Of a DNA stretch of 64,000 nt, positions 37,040 to 46,129 are shown piece by piece. The stretch comes from an uncultured Planctomycetaceae bacterium. Lineage in GTDB: Bacteria; Planctomycetota; Planctomycetia; Planctomycetales; Planctomycetaceae. Below the pieces are notes generated by a model. That model was not told where the DNA came from, did no database searches, and worked only from the letters and a program-made list of their open reading frames with translations. The DNA lies in NCBI GenBank assembly GCA_943787265.1, contig CALSLT010000026.1, forward strand, positions 62,001 to 126,000, given 5' to 3'. Position 1 is the first letter of the stretch, and each line of letters starts with the position of its first letter. Position numbers and translations under genes: made by a program.

Positions 37040-38533
37040 TCACGACAGCTCAAGTTGAGAACTCTGTGGCTGGCTGTATTTGCGAATGTAGTCTTTGACT
37101 TTGAATTTTCGAGCGGTGTTTTCACTCGTCATGTAGCGAATTTTTCCGAAGATCGGACGTTCGGGCCCCCAGGCTCGATCGTAGCGACCGAGAACCCAGA
37201 AGATACCGGAGTACGAATTCGGGTTCCGTCCGTCGACCGCGTATTTATTGTTGAGCTGAATCATGATCCGCAGAGCTTCGCGAGGCGACTCTGACCAGTG
37301 CAAAATTTTCTTGCCCCACAACATTCGCAAGTAGTTGTGTATGCGTCCTTCAGAGACGAGTTGCGTCTGAGCCGCGTTCCAGAGTTCATCATGTGTTCGC
37401 GCGGCTTCGAATTCTTCGAGCGAATAAACGTGTGGCCGCTCGTCCGCGGTGTGTTCTTTCAGCGTTGTGCGAGCCCACTCGGGCAGGGACTCGTACTGAT
37501 CGTAGTCGTCGCGTTGCCAGCAAAAGTTGTAGCCGAGTTCACGCCAGGTGATCAGCTCATCGAGAAACGACTCCGCTGGCTCGCTCATTCCCCACCAACC
37601 CTGCCGAGCCCCTTTCGCATTGTCAGCAAGCTTGTCTGGCGACCAGCTTTCACGCATTGCCAGTTGGGCAAAAACATCGCTCGCTGAAATGTGGCCAAAG
37701 TGCAGCCACGGCGACAAACCACTGGCGACGTCGGCTTCCGGCTGACTGCGATCCTCTTGGTAACGATTCAGTTTCTCGTCGAGAAATGTTTGCAACGCGT
37801 CCTGTGCTGCAGAGCTTCCGCCTGAAAACGCGGCAGAGCCAACTACATGATCGATCGGCAGTTCGGACAGGATTTTCTTCCCGGCTTCGAGCAACTCATC
37901 CGTCGCTTCCGGCCACTTCGCGAGGATCAAAGGGTCGACTTGTATTGGTCCAGGAATCTTCGCGCCGATGAAGGGGGCAGGATCAGGCAACTCGCACAAG
38001 TGCGGAGTTAGCTCACGTTGCAGGAAACGCCGGAAGGCGTACGCCGTTGTGAAAACTGAATCTGCGGCCCGCATTGGCAACAGGCCGTTAGAGTCGACAG
38101 CTTCCAGAAGCGTCGGCAATCGGTTGGCCGTTTTCTTCAGCATGCGGGGAATGAAGAAACACGGAAAATCGTCGGTTACAACGACCGACGCGCAAGCGGC
38201 AAGTTCGTCGACAAGCCCGCTGCCTGCTCCAGGACTGGCCTCGACGTACGGGTAGTAACGAACCGGTTTGCCACCGAATGCTGCTTTGTTATCGGCCATT
38301 CCTTCCAGGACGAACCGGTGCAGTCGGTCGCTCGCCCATTCGTAGCCGGCACGCAAAGCCTCAAGAACTAACAGCGGCTTGTTGAGCTTTGTTGACCAGT
38401 CGATGGCTCGCTGAAGTGCGAAGTTACAGGTTGCTCGCCGCGACGAAGTCATCCAGTAAAGAACGAAAGAACCGCTGTCTCTGACGGGAGCATCGTTGAG
38501 TTGCCGGACACGAATTTCTGGAACACTCGACAC
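37040..38533 (-). CDS. phr: Class II CPD deoxyribodipyrimidine photolyase
   Basis: 497 residues from the GTG chosen at 38533, where similarity begins (VPEIRVRQLNDAPVR); further upstream in-frame sequence (to 38701) runs back toward the neighbouring gene and its terminator. The class II signature is plain: FVLYWMTSSRRATCNFALQ at the start and the C-terminal NGRNPNSYSGIFWVLG with RAWGPERPIFGKIRYM. The enzyme uses FADH- and light to repair UV cyclobutane dimers. Cytoplasmic. Confidence 0.94.
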   Translation of the reverse strand: MSSVPEIRVRQLNDAPVRDSGSFVLYWMTSSRRATCNFALQRAIDWSTKLNKPLLVLEALRAGYEWASDRLHRFVLEGMADNKAAFGGKPVRYYPYVEASPGAGSGLVDELAACASVVVTDDFPCFFIPRMLKKTANRLPTLLEAVDSNGLLPMRAADSVFTTAYAFRRFLQRELTPHLCELPDPAPFIGAKIPGPIQVDPLILAKWPEATDELLEAGKKILSELPIDHVVGSAAFSGGSSAAQDALQTFLDEKLNRYQEDRSQPEADVASGLSPWLHFGHISASDVFAQLAMRESWSPDKLADNAKGARQGWWGMSEPAESFLDELITWRELGYNFCWQRDDYDQYESLPEWARTTLKEHTADERPHVYSLEEFEAARTHDELWNAAQTQLVSEGRIHNYLRMLWGKKILHWSESPREALRIMIQLNNKYAVDGRNPNSYSGIFWVLGRYDRAWGPERPIFGKIRYMTSENTARKFKVKDYIRKYSQPQSSQLELS

Positions 38534-38658
38534 TGCGTTTTCGCCCAATCGTCGTTTGGTAAAAGTAAGACTGCTGAACTTCAGAAACTGAATCGTAGAC
38601 CGCACTTCCAGGCTGACCATAAAACGGTCAGCGGGCCATTGACTAAGCACCAACGAAA

Positions 38659-38687
38659 CAGGGCCGGCAGTCGTTCTGCCGGCCCTG
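38659..38687 (-). terminator. Terminator hairpin after the nucleotide-sugar dehydrogenase
   Basis: Perfect 12-bp stem CAGGGCCGGCAG (38659-38670) with CTGCCGGCCCTG (38676-38687), five-base loop, followed on the minus strand by TTTCGTT. It lies just past the corrected stop (38720-38722) but inside the uncorrected frame, which supports the frameshift interpretation. Confidence 0.7.
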
Positions 38688-38719
38688 GTCAAAGATTTCA
38701 ATTTTTCCGCATCTGAACG

Positions 38720-40040
38720 TCAGGCTTTGAAGATCTTGTCGCGGCCGTCGGCTACTTCTTTTGTGGCGTTGCGAGTGTCCAATACCATCGCGGAATGCTT
38801 CACGATGAAATCGTAGTCGTACGCCGAATGGTCCGTTGCGATGAGCACGCAATCCTGTGCGGCGAGAAATTCGGGGTGTCAGTTCCTGACTGGACATCTC
38901 AGGCAGATCGTGGTGTCGCATCTTCGGCAGGTGCGGAACGTGCGGGTCGTTGTAAGTCAGGTCCGCCCCGCGCCCGAGCAGGTGTTCCATCAGTACAAAC
39001 GACGGACTTTCGCGAGGGTCGTCGACGTCTTTCTTGTAAGCCATTCCGAGTAGGCAAATCTTGCTGCCGCGTAGTGCTTTGCCCTGGTTGTTTAGAAACT
39101 CCATCAACTGAGTGATCACATACTCGGGCATCTTCGAGTTGACTTCACCGGCGAGTTCAATGAACCGAGTCGTCAGTCCGTACCGCCGAGCCAGCCAGGT
39201 CAGATAGAACGGGTCGATGGGGATGCAATGTCCGCCCAGGCCAGGGCCAGGATAGAAGGCTTGAAAGCCGAACGGCTTTGTCTTGGCCGCGTCGATGACA
39301 TCCCAAACGTCGATGCCCATGCGGTCGAACAGAACTTTCAGCTCGTTAACCAGAGCGATGTTCACCGCACGGTAAGTGTTCTCAAGAATCTTGCACGCTT
39401 CGGCGACTTCCGGGCTGCCAACGCGGACGATCTTCACGATCGCCTGCTTGTACAAAGCCTCGGCCAGTTTGCCGCTTTGCTCGTCGATACCTCCGACGAC
39501 TTTCGGAATCCCGTCGGCCGTGAAATCCGGGTTGCCGGGATCTTCACGCTCGGGGCTGTACGCCACGTAGAAGTCCTGGCCGGCTTTCAATCCGGTTGCG
39601 TTGAGGATTGGCAGCATGACGTCGCGAGTCGTCGTCGGGTAAGTCGTACTTTCCAGCACAACCAACTGGCCTGGCCTTAGCGATTTGGCGATGGCTTCAG
39701 TCGTGCCTTCGACGTAGCTGAGGTCTGGATCGCGGCTGTCGTTCAGCGGCGTCGGCACGCAGATCAGCAGGCAGTCTGCTTCGGCCATGCGGGACACGTC
39801 CGAAGTTGGATCGAATTGGCCTTCCTCGATCAGAGCTGACACTTTCGCGGCATCAATGTGCTTGATGTAGCTTTGCCCGGCCTTGAGCATGTCGACTTTT
39901 TTCTGATCGACGTCGAAACCGATCGTCTTAAAACCGGCTTTTACGAAGGCCGACATCAGCGGCAGACCAACGTAACCGAGGCCGATAATGCCGATGACTG
40001 CTGACTGGTCGTCAATCTTCTGTTCGAGCGACTGGCTCAT
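38720..40040 (-). CDS. UDP-GlcNAc/UDP-glucose-type nucleotide-sugar dehydrogenase with apparent frameshift
   Basis: Start ATG 40040 with GGAA upstream. Rossmann motif IGIIGLGYVGLPL, catalytic cysteine in GPGLGGHCIPIDPFY, and C-terminal domain LLGMAYKKDVDDPRESP. After SSQELTP the text turns into Arg-rich nonsense and continues to 38643. Removing one C from the four-base run at 38873-38876 restores a normal ending (EFLAAQDCVLIATDHSAYDY, then NATKEVADGRDKIFKA) with stop at 38720. The enzyme makes uronic-type sugars for surface polysaccharide. Length about 439 after correction, normal for the WbpA/UDP-ManNAc type family. Either a true +1 frameshift or a sequencing error. Confidence 0.88.
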
Positions 40041-40216
40041 AGCGATATTCCATCCGTGAGGGTCCGCAACAAATAAGGCCGAAAAACTACATCCGTGACG
40101 GCAGCCCGAGCGTCCGCTCCGCGCATTCCTGGCGGTCGGCTGCGATTCTGCCGGGACTTTAGGACCAGCAGGCAATGTGCGTCAAACTCAGATTCCAGAC
40201 AGCCCCAACGAAGAAA

Positions 40217-40249
40217 CCCGATCGGCGACCAAGTTGGTCACCGATCGGG
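40217..40249 (-). terminator. Terminator hairpin after the first EF-hand protein gene
   Basis: Long stem CCCGATCGGCGACCAA (40217-40232) with TTGGTCACCGATCGGG (40234-40249), one G-T/C-A defect, followed on the minus strand by TTTCTTCGTT. It lies between the EF-hand gene and the dehydrogenase gene. Confidence 0.65.
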
Positions 40250-40291
40250 CGTTTCAGTCTTCGTTCAGGAGAACGTCGTCAGCTTCCGAGC

Positions 40292-41203
40292 TTACTCTTC
40301 GGCAGCCGGTCGTTTAGGACGAGCACCACCGCCATCTGAATCGCCATCACGCGGTGGGCGATCACCATCACGAGGAGGTCTGTCGCCGTCGCGAGGTGGT
40401 CGGTCACCATCTCGCGGTGGACGTCCACCTTCTCCTCCGCGACCGCTCTGACCACCACGGCCGCTCTGGAAGCTTTCGAACATCTTCTTCAGTTCGTCGC
40501 GATCCAGTGCTCCGTCTTTGTTCGCGTCGCCTCGGTCGAGCATTCGCTGCATCCGCTCGGGCATTTCCTTGCGGCTGAGTTTTCCGTCTTTGTTCTCGTC
40601 GAAGCTCATGACCCGATCGAGGAACTCGCCAGAATTGCTTGGACGATCGCCTTCACCTCCACGGCCTCCTTCGCCACCGCGACCACCTTCACCAGGTCGT
40701 CCACCCTGTCCGCCGCGACCACCTTCTCCGTCGCGTGGCGGTGGGCCGTCAGGACGTAGTTCGTCCTGAGTGAGTTTTCCGTCTTTGTTCTTATCGAGTT
40801 TGGCGAGCGCTTTGGCAGCGTTCTTGATCTCAGCGGCCGAAATGATGCGATCGCCGTCGGCGTCCAGAGCCATCATGACTGGATTCGGTGGAGGTCCGAA
40901 GCCTCGTCCATCGCGTCCACCTTCTCCGCCACGACCGCCACGACCGCCTTGCCCACCGCGGCCGCCTTCGCCTGGTCGTCCACCCTGGCCACCACGTCCA
41001 CCTTCACCGTCCCGGCGAGGAGGTGGGCCGCCATCACGATCGCCTTCACGGCGCGGAGGAGGACCATCGCCTCGTTCACCTTCCGCACCTCGTCGCTCAC
41101 CATCGCGAGGACGATCTCCGCCGCCGGGTGGCTGTGCAATAACTGCCGAACTGACCATCGCGGCCACTGCCACGACTACCAGACTGATACCAAACTTTTT
41201 CAT
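40292..41203 (-). CDS. Secreted EF-hand protein with Gly/Arg/Pro-rich repeats
   Basis: 303 residues from ATG 41203 (AGGAG upstream), signal peptide about 1-23 (KKFGISLVVVAVAAMVSSA). Four EF-hand-type calcium loops are readable in order: DADGDRIISAAE, DKNKDGKLTQDE, DENKDGKLSRKE and DANKDGALDRDE. Between and around them lie disordered regions of GGRGGQGGRPGEG type, and near the C-terminus the heptad PPRDGDR is repeated four times (40337-40420, 21-bp DNA units). No enzyme domain. Likely a secreted or periplasmic calcium-binding protein. Downstream of the EF-hand kinase on the same strand. Confidence 0.85.
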   Translation of the reverse strand: MKKFGISLVVVAVAAMVSSAVIAQPPGGGDRPRDGERRGAEGERGDGPPPRREGDRDGGPPPRRDGEGGRGGQGGRPGEGGRGGQGGRGGRGGEGGRDGRGFGPPPNPVMMALDADGDRIISAAEIKNAAKALAKLDKNKDGKLTQDELRPDGPPPRDGEGGRGGQGGRPGEGGRGGEGGRGGEGDRPSNSGEFLDRVMSFDENKDGKLSRKEMPERMQRMLDRGDANKDGALDRDELKKMFESFQSGRGGQSGRGGEGGRPPRDGDRPPRDGDRPPRDGDRPPRDGDSDGGGARPKRPAAEE

Positions 41204-41395
41204 CGAAATTCGCTCCTGAGACAAAAGTCCGCCGCTGCATTGCGGTCGGCCCAACTCAAATTACGGACTCACACATGTTTTGATTTGTGCATAATCGATA
41301 AGTGACTGAGAAATTCGCAGCAATGTCTGCCTGGAAATCAGCCATCGTCTGTTGATTACCGGATTGCGACGAGACGAGTCCACTCGGAAAAACCG

Positions 41396-43915
41396 CTAAT
41401 CCCGAGGTCGTGGAAACCGCGGTCCGCCATCTCGAGGCCGTGGGCGCCCACTGTCACCGTCCGGTGGCCGGTTAAATGCGTCTGGTCCGAGATCCTTCAT
41501 CGTGCGGCGAAGTTCGTCGAACGTGATCTCGCCGTCGTCATTTCTGTCAATTTTGTCACTGAAGAACGGCGGAAGCTCGTCGCCCGCGATGATCCCATCC
41601 TGGTTCTCGTCATGTCGCTCGAAGATATCTTCCGGTCGGCCGAAACCTCGGCCGGGACGATTCTCTCGCGGCGGCCCACCATCAAGCGGAGGATTATCGT
41701 CGGGTGAACCAGCCAGTGGCGGTGAAGACTCGTCGCGATCGTCATTTCCCGGACCGCGAGGCCGACCGACAATCTGGTCGAAGATGGCTCGAACTTCTTC
41801 GAGGTCCAGTTCCCGGTCGTTGCTCTGGTCAAAACGCACGATCATCTTCAGGCTGATTTCGGTCTGGCCAAGTCGTCGATCGTCGTTCTTGTCAAACTGG
41901 AGGAAGAAGTCTTCCGGTGTTCTGCGACGATCAGCTTTGAGGAATTCTCGAACCATCAGCCGGTCGTCGCTCGAATTTTCGTTTGTACCTTCGACCCGTT
42001 TCGGACCAGTTGATGACGAAGCGGCAACCGCTGGCTCATCAGGAACGGAATCGTTCACGGCAGGCTGCGACGCTCCCGTGTCTGGTTCTGCCTGGTCCTC
42101 GGAAGCCGAATCACCACTCGGCCAGAAAGCTACGAGCCCAATCAACAACACGACTGCCGCAACAGCTCCGCCGATCAGTTTCGGATCGACACTCACATCG
42201 GCTTTCGATTTTCCGCGTGACGACTTACCTCGCGTTGATGTACTGCGAGTCGGCCTCGCGACGCGTTCGCTGCTGTAGAGCTGCTCGTAGAGATCGTTGG
42301 CCTGGCGATGCTGAGGTTTCAGTTCGAGAAGCCGTTCGACTGTCGGCAACATCTCGTCATGAACGCCTGATTGTGCGGCGTGAGCCACGTCGTCCGACAA
42401 TCGCTGTACCTCTTTAACAAGGTCGTCGGCTTCAGCTTTCAGATCGGCCACTGCGTTGCTTCTGAGGTCTTTTGGAATCTGGCCAAGCTGCTGCGACGCA
42501 CGTTCGTAATCGTGAGCGGCCATGTTTTTCTTAGCGCGGCGGAACAGAGCTTTCGATTCTTCAGTGGCCTTTTCGTAGTGTTCCTGTGCTCGCGGAAGCT
42601 GCTTCTGTGCCCACGCGGCGACGTCATCAACGTCCTTCCCTTTCAGTTCTGACATCGTTGCCAAAACCGAAACCGCGTTCTTGTACTGCTTCTTCTTAAT
42701 GAAAGAAGTGACCGATGCCTTTTGCTCTTTCAGCTCGTCCAACGAGGGACCAACTTCTCCGGGCTCAAGTTCGACGAACGTCCCGATCGCCTCAGAGTCG
42801 CCTTTAATAAACGCGTCCAACGCTTTGGCGTATTCGGCCATCGACTGAAACCGGTCCGCTTTGTTACTGGCCATCGCTTTGAGACAGACGGCGGAACATT
42901 CAGGCGAGATGTCTGGCCGCAGCTCGATCGGAGTCTTCGGATTTGCGGCGAGAATCTGGCCGATCACGCTGACGACCGTGCCCTGATAGGGAGTCTGTCC
43001 GGTCAGCAATTCGTAGAACACAACGCCCAGACTGTAGACGTCGCAGTGCGGCCCCAGGTTCTTTCCCTCAACCTGTTCTGGTGACATGTAAGCCGGTGAG
43101 CCCATCACCGTACCTTCGCGAGTCAGTCGAGCTTCTTCTTTATCGTTCGTCAGGCGGGCGAGCCCGAAGTCCATGACGACCGGCTCGCTGCGCTGATCGA
43201 TCATGATGTTGGCAGGCTTCAGGTCACGATGAATGATGCCCTTGTCATGAGCCTCCTGCAGCGCGAGTGCCAGCTTCTTCACCACGGCCGCAGCCTGACG
43301 CTCCGGCTGCTTCTTGCCTGACTCGATGTATGCCGAAAGCGGCCGACCTTCGATAAACCCCATCGAAATGAAGTGCGTGCCGTTGTGCTCGCCGACGTCG
43401 TAGACCGGGCAGATGTTTGGATGAGTCAGCGTCGCGGCCGAGCGTGCTTCGCGGTAGAAACGCTCGATCATGTTGGCCGGAGACTTATCCGTAAACGTCG
43501 GCACTTTCAGGGCGACATCGCGATTGAGTTGGGTATCTCTCGCCAAATAAACCGCGCCCATCGCTCCTTTGCCAAGTTCTTTTTTAATCGCGTATCGGCC
43601 GAATTCTTCCGGGAAGTCGGTGCTGCCGGACGTCGATTGTTTCTTCGCAACCGAAGGGACACCCGACTTCGAAACGGCTTCGCCCAGCGAGTGGGCCGTC
43701 TGACTGATCAGCGTTTCGTCGACGTTGTCGGTGTCTCCAGTCGGTATTTCATCGAGCGTGGCGGCGGGGTCAAATGGCTGATCATCGACAGACGCGGCAT
43801 CATCTCCGGTTTTGCTCGAAACCGGTGGCATCGGAACGTCGCCGATCAAAGTTGATTCGGAATCGTTCGGCGGAGCGTCAGATTGGCTTTCCGGTTGACC
43901 TGATGGAGTTGTCAT
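41396..43915 (-). CDS. Transmembrane Ser/Thr protein kinase with extracytoplasmic EF-hand loops
   Basis: 839 residues. An acidic, low-complexity head (1-100) precedes a Hanks-type kinase domain (about 107-372): GKGAMGAVY, K137 in VALKVP, catalytic D231 in IIHRDLKPANI, DFG at 249-251 and GSPAYMSPEQVE. Residues about 390-550 are helical, TPR-like. One membrane helix (about 580-598, IGGAVAAVVLLIGLVAFW). The part beyond the helix holds EF-hand-like loops at about 675 (DKNDDRRLGQTE), 696 (DQSNDRELDLEE), 769 (DENQDGIIAGDE) and 790 (DRNDDGEITFDE), then a Pro/Arg/Asp-rich tail. Membrane topology implies kinase inside and calcium loops outside. Flanked on both sides by EF-hand protein genes. Confidence 0.93.
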   Translation of the reverse strand: MTTPSGQPESQSDAPPNDSESTLIGDVPMPPVSSKTGDDAASVDDQPFDPAATLDEIPTGDTDNVDETLISQTAHSLGEAVSKSGVPSVAKKQSTSGSTDFPEEFGRYAIKKELGKGAMGAVYLARDTQLNRDVALKVPTFTDKSPANMIERFYREARSAATLTHPNICPVYDVGEHNGTHFISMGFIEGRPLSAYIESGKKQPERQAAAVVKKLALALQEAHDKGIIHRDLKPANIMIDQRSEPVVMDFGLARLTNDKEEARLTREGTVMGSPAYMSPEQVEGKNLGPHCDVYSLGVVFYELLTGQTPYQGTVVSVIGQILAANPKTPIELRPDISPECSAVCLKAMASNKADRFQSMAEYAKALDAFIKGDSEAIGTFVELEPGEVGPSLDELKEQKASVTSFIKKKQYKNAVSVLATMSELKGKDVDDVAAWAQKQLPRAQEHYEKATEESKALFRRAKKNMAAHDYERASQQLGQIPKDLRSNAVADLKAEADDLVKEVQRLSDDVAHAAQSGVHDEMLPTVERLLELKPQHRQANDLYEQLYSSERVARPTRSTSTRGKSSRGKSKADVSVDPKLIGGAVAAVVLLIGLVAFWPSGDSASEDQAEPDTGASQPAVNDSVPDEPAVAASSSTGPKRVEGTNENSSDDRLMVREFLKADRRRTPEDFFLQFDKNDDRRLGQTEISLKMIVRFDQSNDRELDLEEVRAIFDQIVGRPRGPGNDDRDESSPPLAGSPDDNPPLDGGPPRENRPGRGFGRPEDIFERHDENQDGIIAGDELPPFFSDKIDRNDDGEITFDELRRTMKDLGPDAFNRPPDGDSGRPRPRDGGPRFPRPRD

Positions 43916-44036
43916 GCCGGGTTCCCTTTAAACAGTCGACAGCAGCGATGAGTCAATACCGTCGAGCATAACGAACAGTCCACTGGCGCTGCACCAACTC
44001 CACCATGAAGGCTGCGAGAAACACGTTCCTCAACAG

Positions 44037-44075
44037 AAAAACGGCGTCTGAACGAACAAATTCGTTCAGACGCCG
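44037..44075 (-). terminator. Rho-independent terminator after the large EF-hand protein gene
   Basis: Perfect 15-bp stem CGGCGTCTGAACGAA (44042-44056) with TTCGTTCAGACGCCG (44061-44075), four-base loop; on the minus strand five T follow (44041-44037). It separates the large EF-hand gene from the kinase gene. Confidence 0.9.
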
Positions 44076-44106
44076 CTTACATTCATCATGAATCGCTCTC
44101 AACAAC

Positions 44107-45750
44107 TCACTCAGGCGTAGCAATTGTTTCGACAGGTGTCGCGACAACTGAATCGACTGATTCAACAACCGGCTCGGACGTCACAACTTCTTCGGCAGCG
44201 ACTGGTGAAGTGTCTTCCGGCAGTGCTGGACTTTCCGGAACGGCCAGTCCCGGAACGATTTCCGGCAGTTCTTCAGCCGCAACGATAACCGGCTGCAACT
44301 CTTCGATTTCGGCGACTTCAACCTCTTCAACGAGTTCATCCGTTTCCGATTCGACGACGGTTTCCGTTTCAGCTGTCAAAGAAGCTTCACGTCGCTCCGG
44401 TCGGCCTTCGCCTTCCGGTCGAGCTGGTCGGCGATCTCCGTCAGCTCGTCCTTCTTTTCGCGGTGGGCCATCAGGTCGACCTTCTCCACGAGGAGGTCCT
44501 TCAGGACGGCCTTCGCCACGCGGCGGTCCCTGACGATCGTCTCGGTCACCGCGAGGTCCGCCATTCGGAGGCCCCTGCGGACGTCCGCCCTGTGGTTTGC
44601 CTTCCGGTCGACCGTCGCGGCCTTCTGGTCGAGGTCCGTGGTCTGGTCGCCCGCCGCGGTCATCGTCACGTCGACCGTGCTCTGGTCCATCATGCTCAGG
44701 CCGGCCTTTTCCACCAGGACCGTGAGGACCACGTCCAGCCTGTGGTTTGCCGTGTGACTTGCCTTGTGAAGACTTACCGTGAGATGAGCTTCGTCCTTTG
44801 GATGGTCCGCCCTTTTGACGTCCACCTTTCGACGGGCCTCGCTGGTTCAGCCACGGTGGCCCCATCTGAGGACGTCCTGATCGGCTGTTGCCGAACGACC
44901 GTCCACGGCTAGATGATTTACCGCGTTGCAGCCACGGTGGTCCCATTCTGGAAGGGCCTCGGCCAAATGATGGGCGGCCGCCGAACGGTGGTCCGCCGCG
45001 ACGCCCACCCTGTGCCCACGGCGGTCCGCCAGGACCGCGGCCAGAGAACGAAGGTCGTCCGCCTCGGGACCACGGAGGCCCAAACTGCTGACCGCCCTTG
45101 CCTCGGCGAGCTGAAGGTCCACGACCTTTGTTTGATTTACGACCGCTGTCGCGACCCTTGCCAGCGTTGCGTGATTTGTGTCCGCCGTTAGAAGGACCAC
45201 GTTTTGCGTCGCCGCCGCCAGGTCCGCGATGGGCATCACCTTTCGAAGGTCCTCGGCCGTGACCCATGTGCGGAGGTCCGCCCGGTCCTCGACCATCTCG
45301 TTCGTGCGAAGGCCCTCGACGATCGTCATCGCGTCGCCCGTCATCACGTTTCTGTGGTGGACCATCCGGTCGACGTGGATCGTCGCCGTCTCGGCCTTCG
45401 GGACCGCGTCTGTCGTCATCGCGTCCGGCTCCGGGCCGGCCGCCTTCTCCGCCTGGTCGTCCGCCAGTTTTCTGGAAGAACGTTCGAATTTCTTCCTTCG
45501 TCAGTGAACCGTTTTTGTCCTCGTCCGCACCCTTGATTCGATCTTTGATGAAAGACGGAAGTCCGTCCCGCTCGTCTTTCGACAGTTCGCCGTCGTTGTT
45601 CTTGTCGATCCGCTCGAACATTTCCCGCGGGTCAGGGCGGCCTGATGAATCGCCACCGGGTCGTCCACGCTGAGCTTCTGCGTCGGCCGATCCCAGCATA
45701 ATGGCAACTGTGGCGGCGGCTCCCGCCAGCCATTTCGAAATCCTGATCAT
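44107..45750 (-). CDS. Large secreted Gly/Arg/Pro-rich EF-hand protein
   Basis: 547 residues from ATG 45750 (GGGGAG upstream); in-frame sequence further upstream is unlikely to be coding. Signal peptide about 1-25 (WLAGAAATVAIMLGSADAEA). Two EF-hand loops follow at once: DKNNDGELSKDE and DEDKNGSLTKEE. Then about 360 residues of disordered, strongly basic Gly/Arg/Pro/Ser-rich text, with repeated MGPPWL or FGPPWS words and a decapeptide PPRGEGRPEG repeated three times with variation. The last ~95 residues switch to acidic and hydrophobic (VESETDELVEEVEV). Secreted calcium-binding, charge-partitioned scaffold; function unknown. Leads the kinase gene on the same strand with a terminator between. 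Confidence 0.82.
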   Translation of the reverse strand: MIRISKWLAGAAATVAIMLGSADAEAQRGRPGGDSSGRPDPREMFERIDKNNDGELSKDERDGLPSFIKDRIKGADEDKNGSLTKEEIRTFFQKTGGRPGGEGGRPGAGRDDDRRGPEGRDGDDPRRPDGPPQKRDDGRRDDDRRGPSHERDGRGPGGPPHMGHGRGPSKGDAHRGPGGGDAKRGPSNGGHKSRNAGKGRDSGRKSNKGRGPSARRGKGGQQFGPPWSRGGRPSFSGRGPGGPPWAQGGRRGGPPFGGRPSFGRGPSRMGPPWLQRGKSSSRGRSFGNSRSGRPQMGPPWLNQRGPSKGGRQKGGPSKGRSSSHGKSSQGKSHGKPQAGRGPHGPGGKGRPEHDGPEHGRRDDDRGGRPDHGPRPEGRDGRPEGKPQGGRPQGPPNGGPRGDRDDRQGPPRGEGRPEGPPRGEGRPDGPPRKEGRADGDRRPARPEGEGRPERREASLTAETETVVESETDELVEEVEVAEIEELQPVIVAAEELPEIVPGLAVPESPALPEDTSPVAAEEVVTSEPVVESVDSVVATPVETIATPE

Positions 45751-45969
45751 CCAGACTCTCCCCGAAAACAAGTGTGAAAAGTGACTTTCAGCCGGGCAGC
45801 GGCCTCGGCGTTTGCGATCGTTTGATACTTTAAATTCCGCAGTACAAGCGGCCGTGTCCACTGCCTGGACAGAACTTTTTCTTTTTCGCTGTTGAATGTC
45901 AGCGAGGTTTACGTCGCCGAGCCATCGCCGAAACACCTCAGCCAGAGACGTCAAGAAATGCTCAAAGAC

Positions 45970-46048
45970 TTTGAACAGGAGTCAGCAGAGGAAACAGAGA
46001 CGGCTATTGAATCTCGACTCTGCTCTCTCTGTTTCCTCCTGTTCAAAC
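45970..46048. repeat. Imperfect inverted repeat, TTTGAACAGG/AGGAAACAGAG type
   Basis: Left arm 45970-46000 (TTTGAACAGG, nine extra bases, AGGAAACAGAG) faces right arm 46023-46048 (CTCTGTTTCCTCCTGTTCAAA). It lies upstream of the large EF-hand gene. Confidence 0.55.
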
Positions 46049-46129
46049 CTTTGGAGATGACAGACAAGCTGGCAGCGAAGCACCATCTCACACGTAATCG
46101 GATTTCAGTTTCCGATCGAACGGCGCACG

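Noticed and set aside
40337..40420. CRISPR-like repeats
   Set aside because: Units are in-frame 21-bp coding repeats without spacers.
40888..41142. Plus-strand His/Arg/Leu-rich reading frames
   Set aside because: They are mirror frames of the Gly/Arg/Pro-rich EF-hand gene and have no start signal; similar for 44463-45091.
45470..45510. GTTCGAA motif like a tRNA T-arm
   Set aside because: No cloverleaf or CCA end around it; inside an EF-hand gene.
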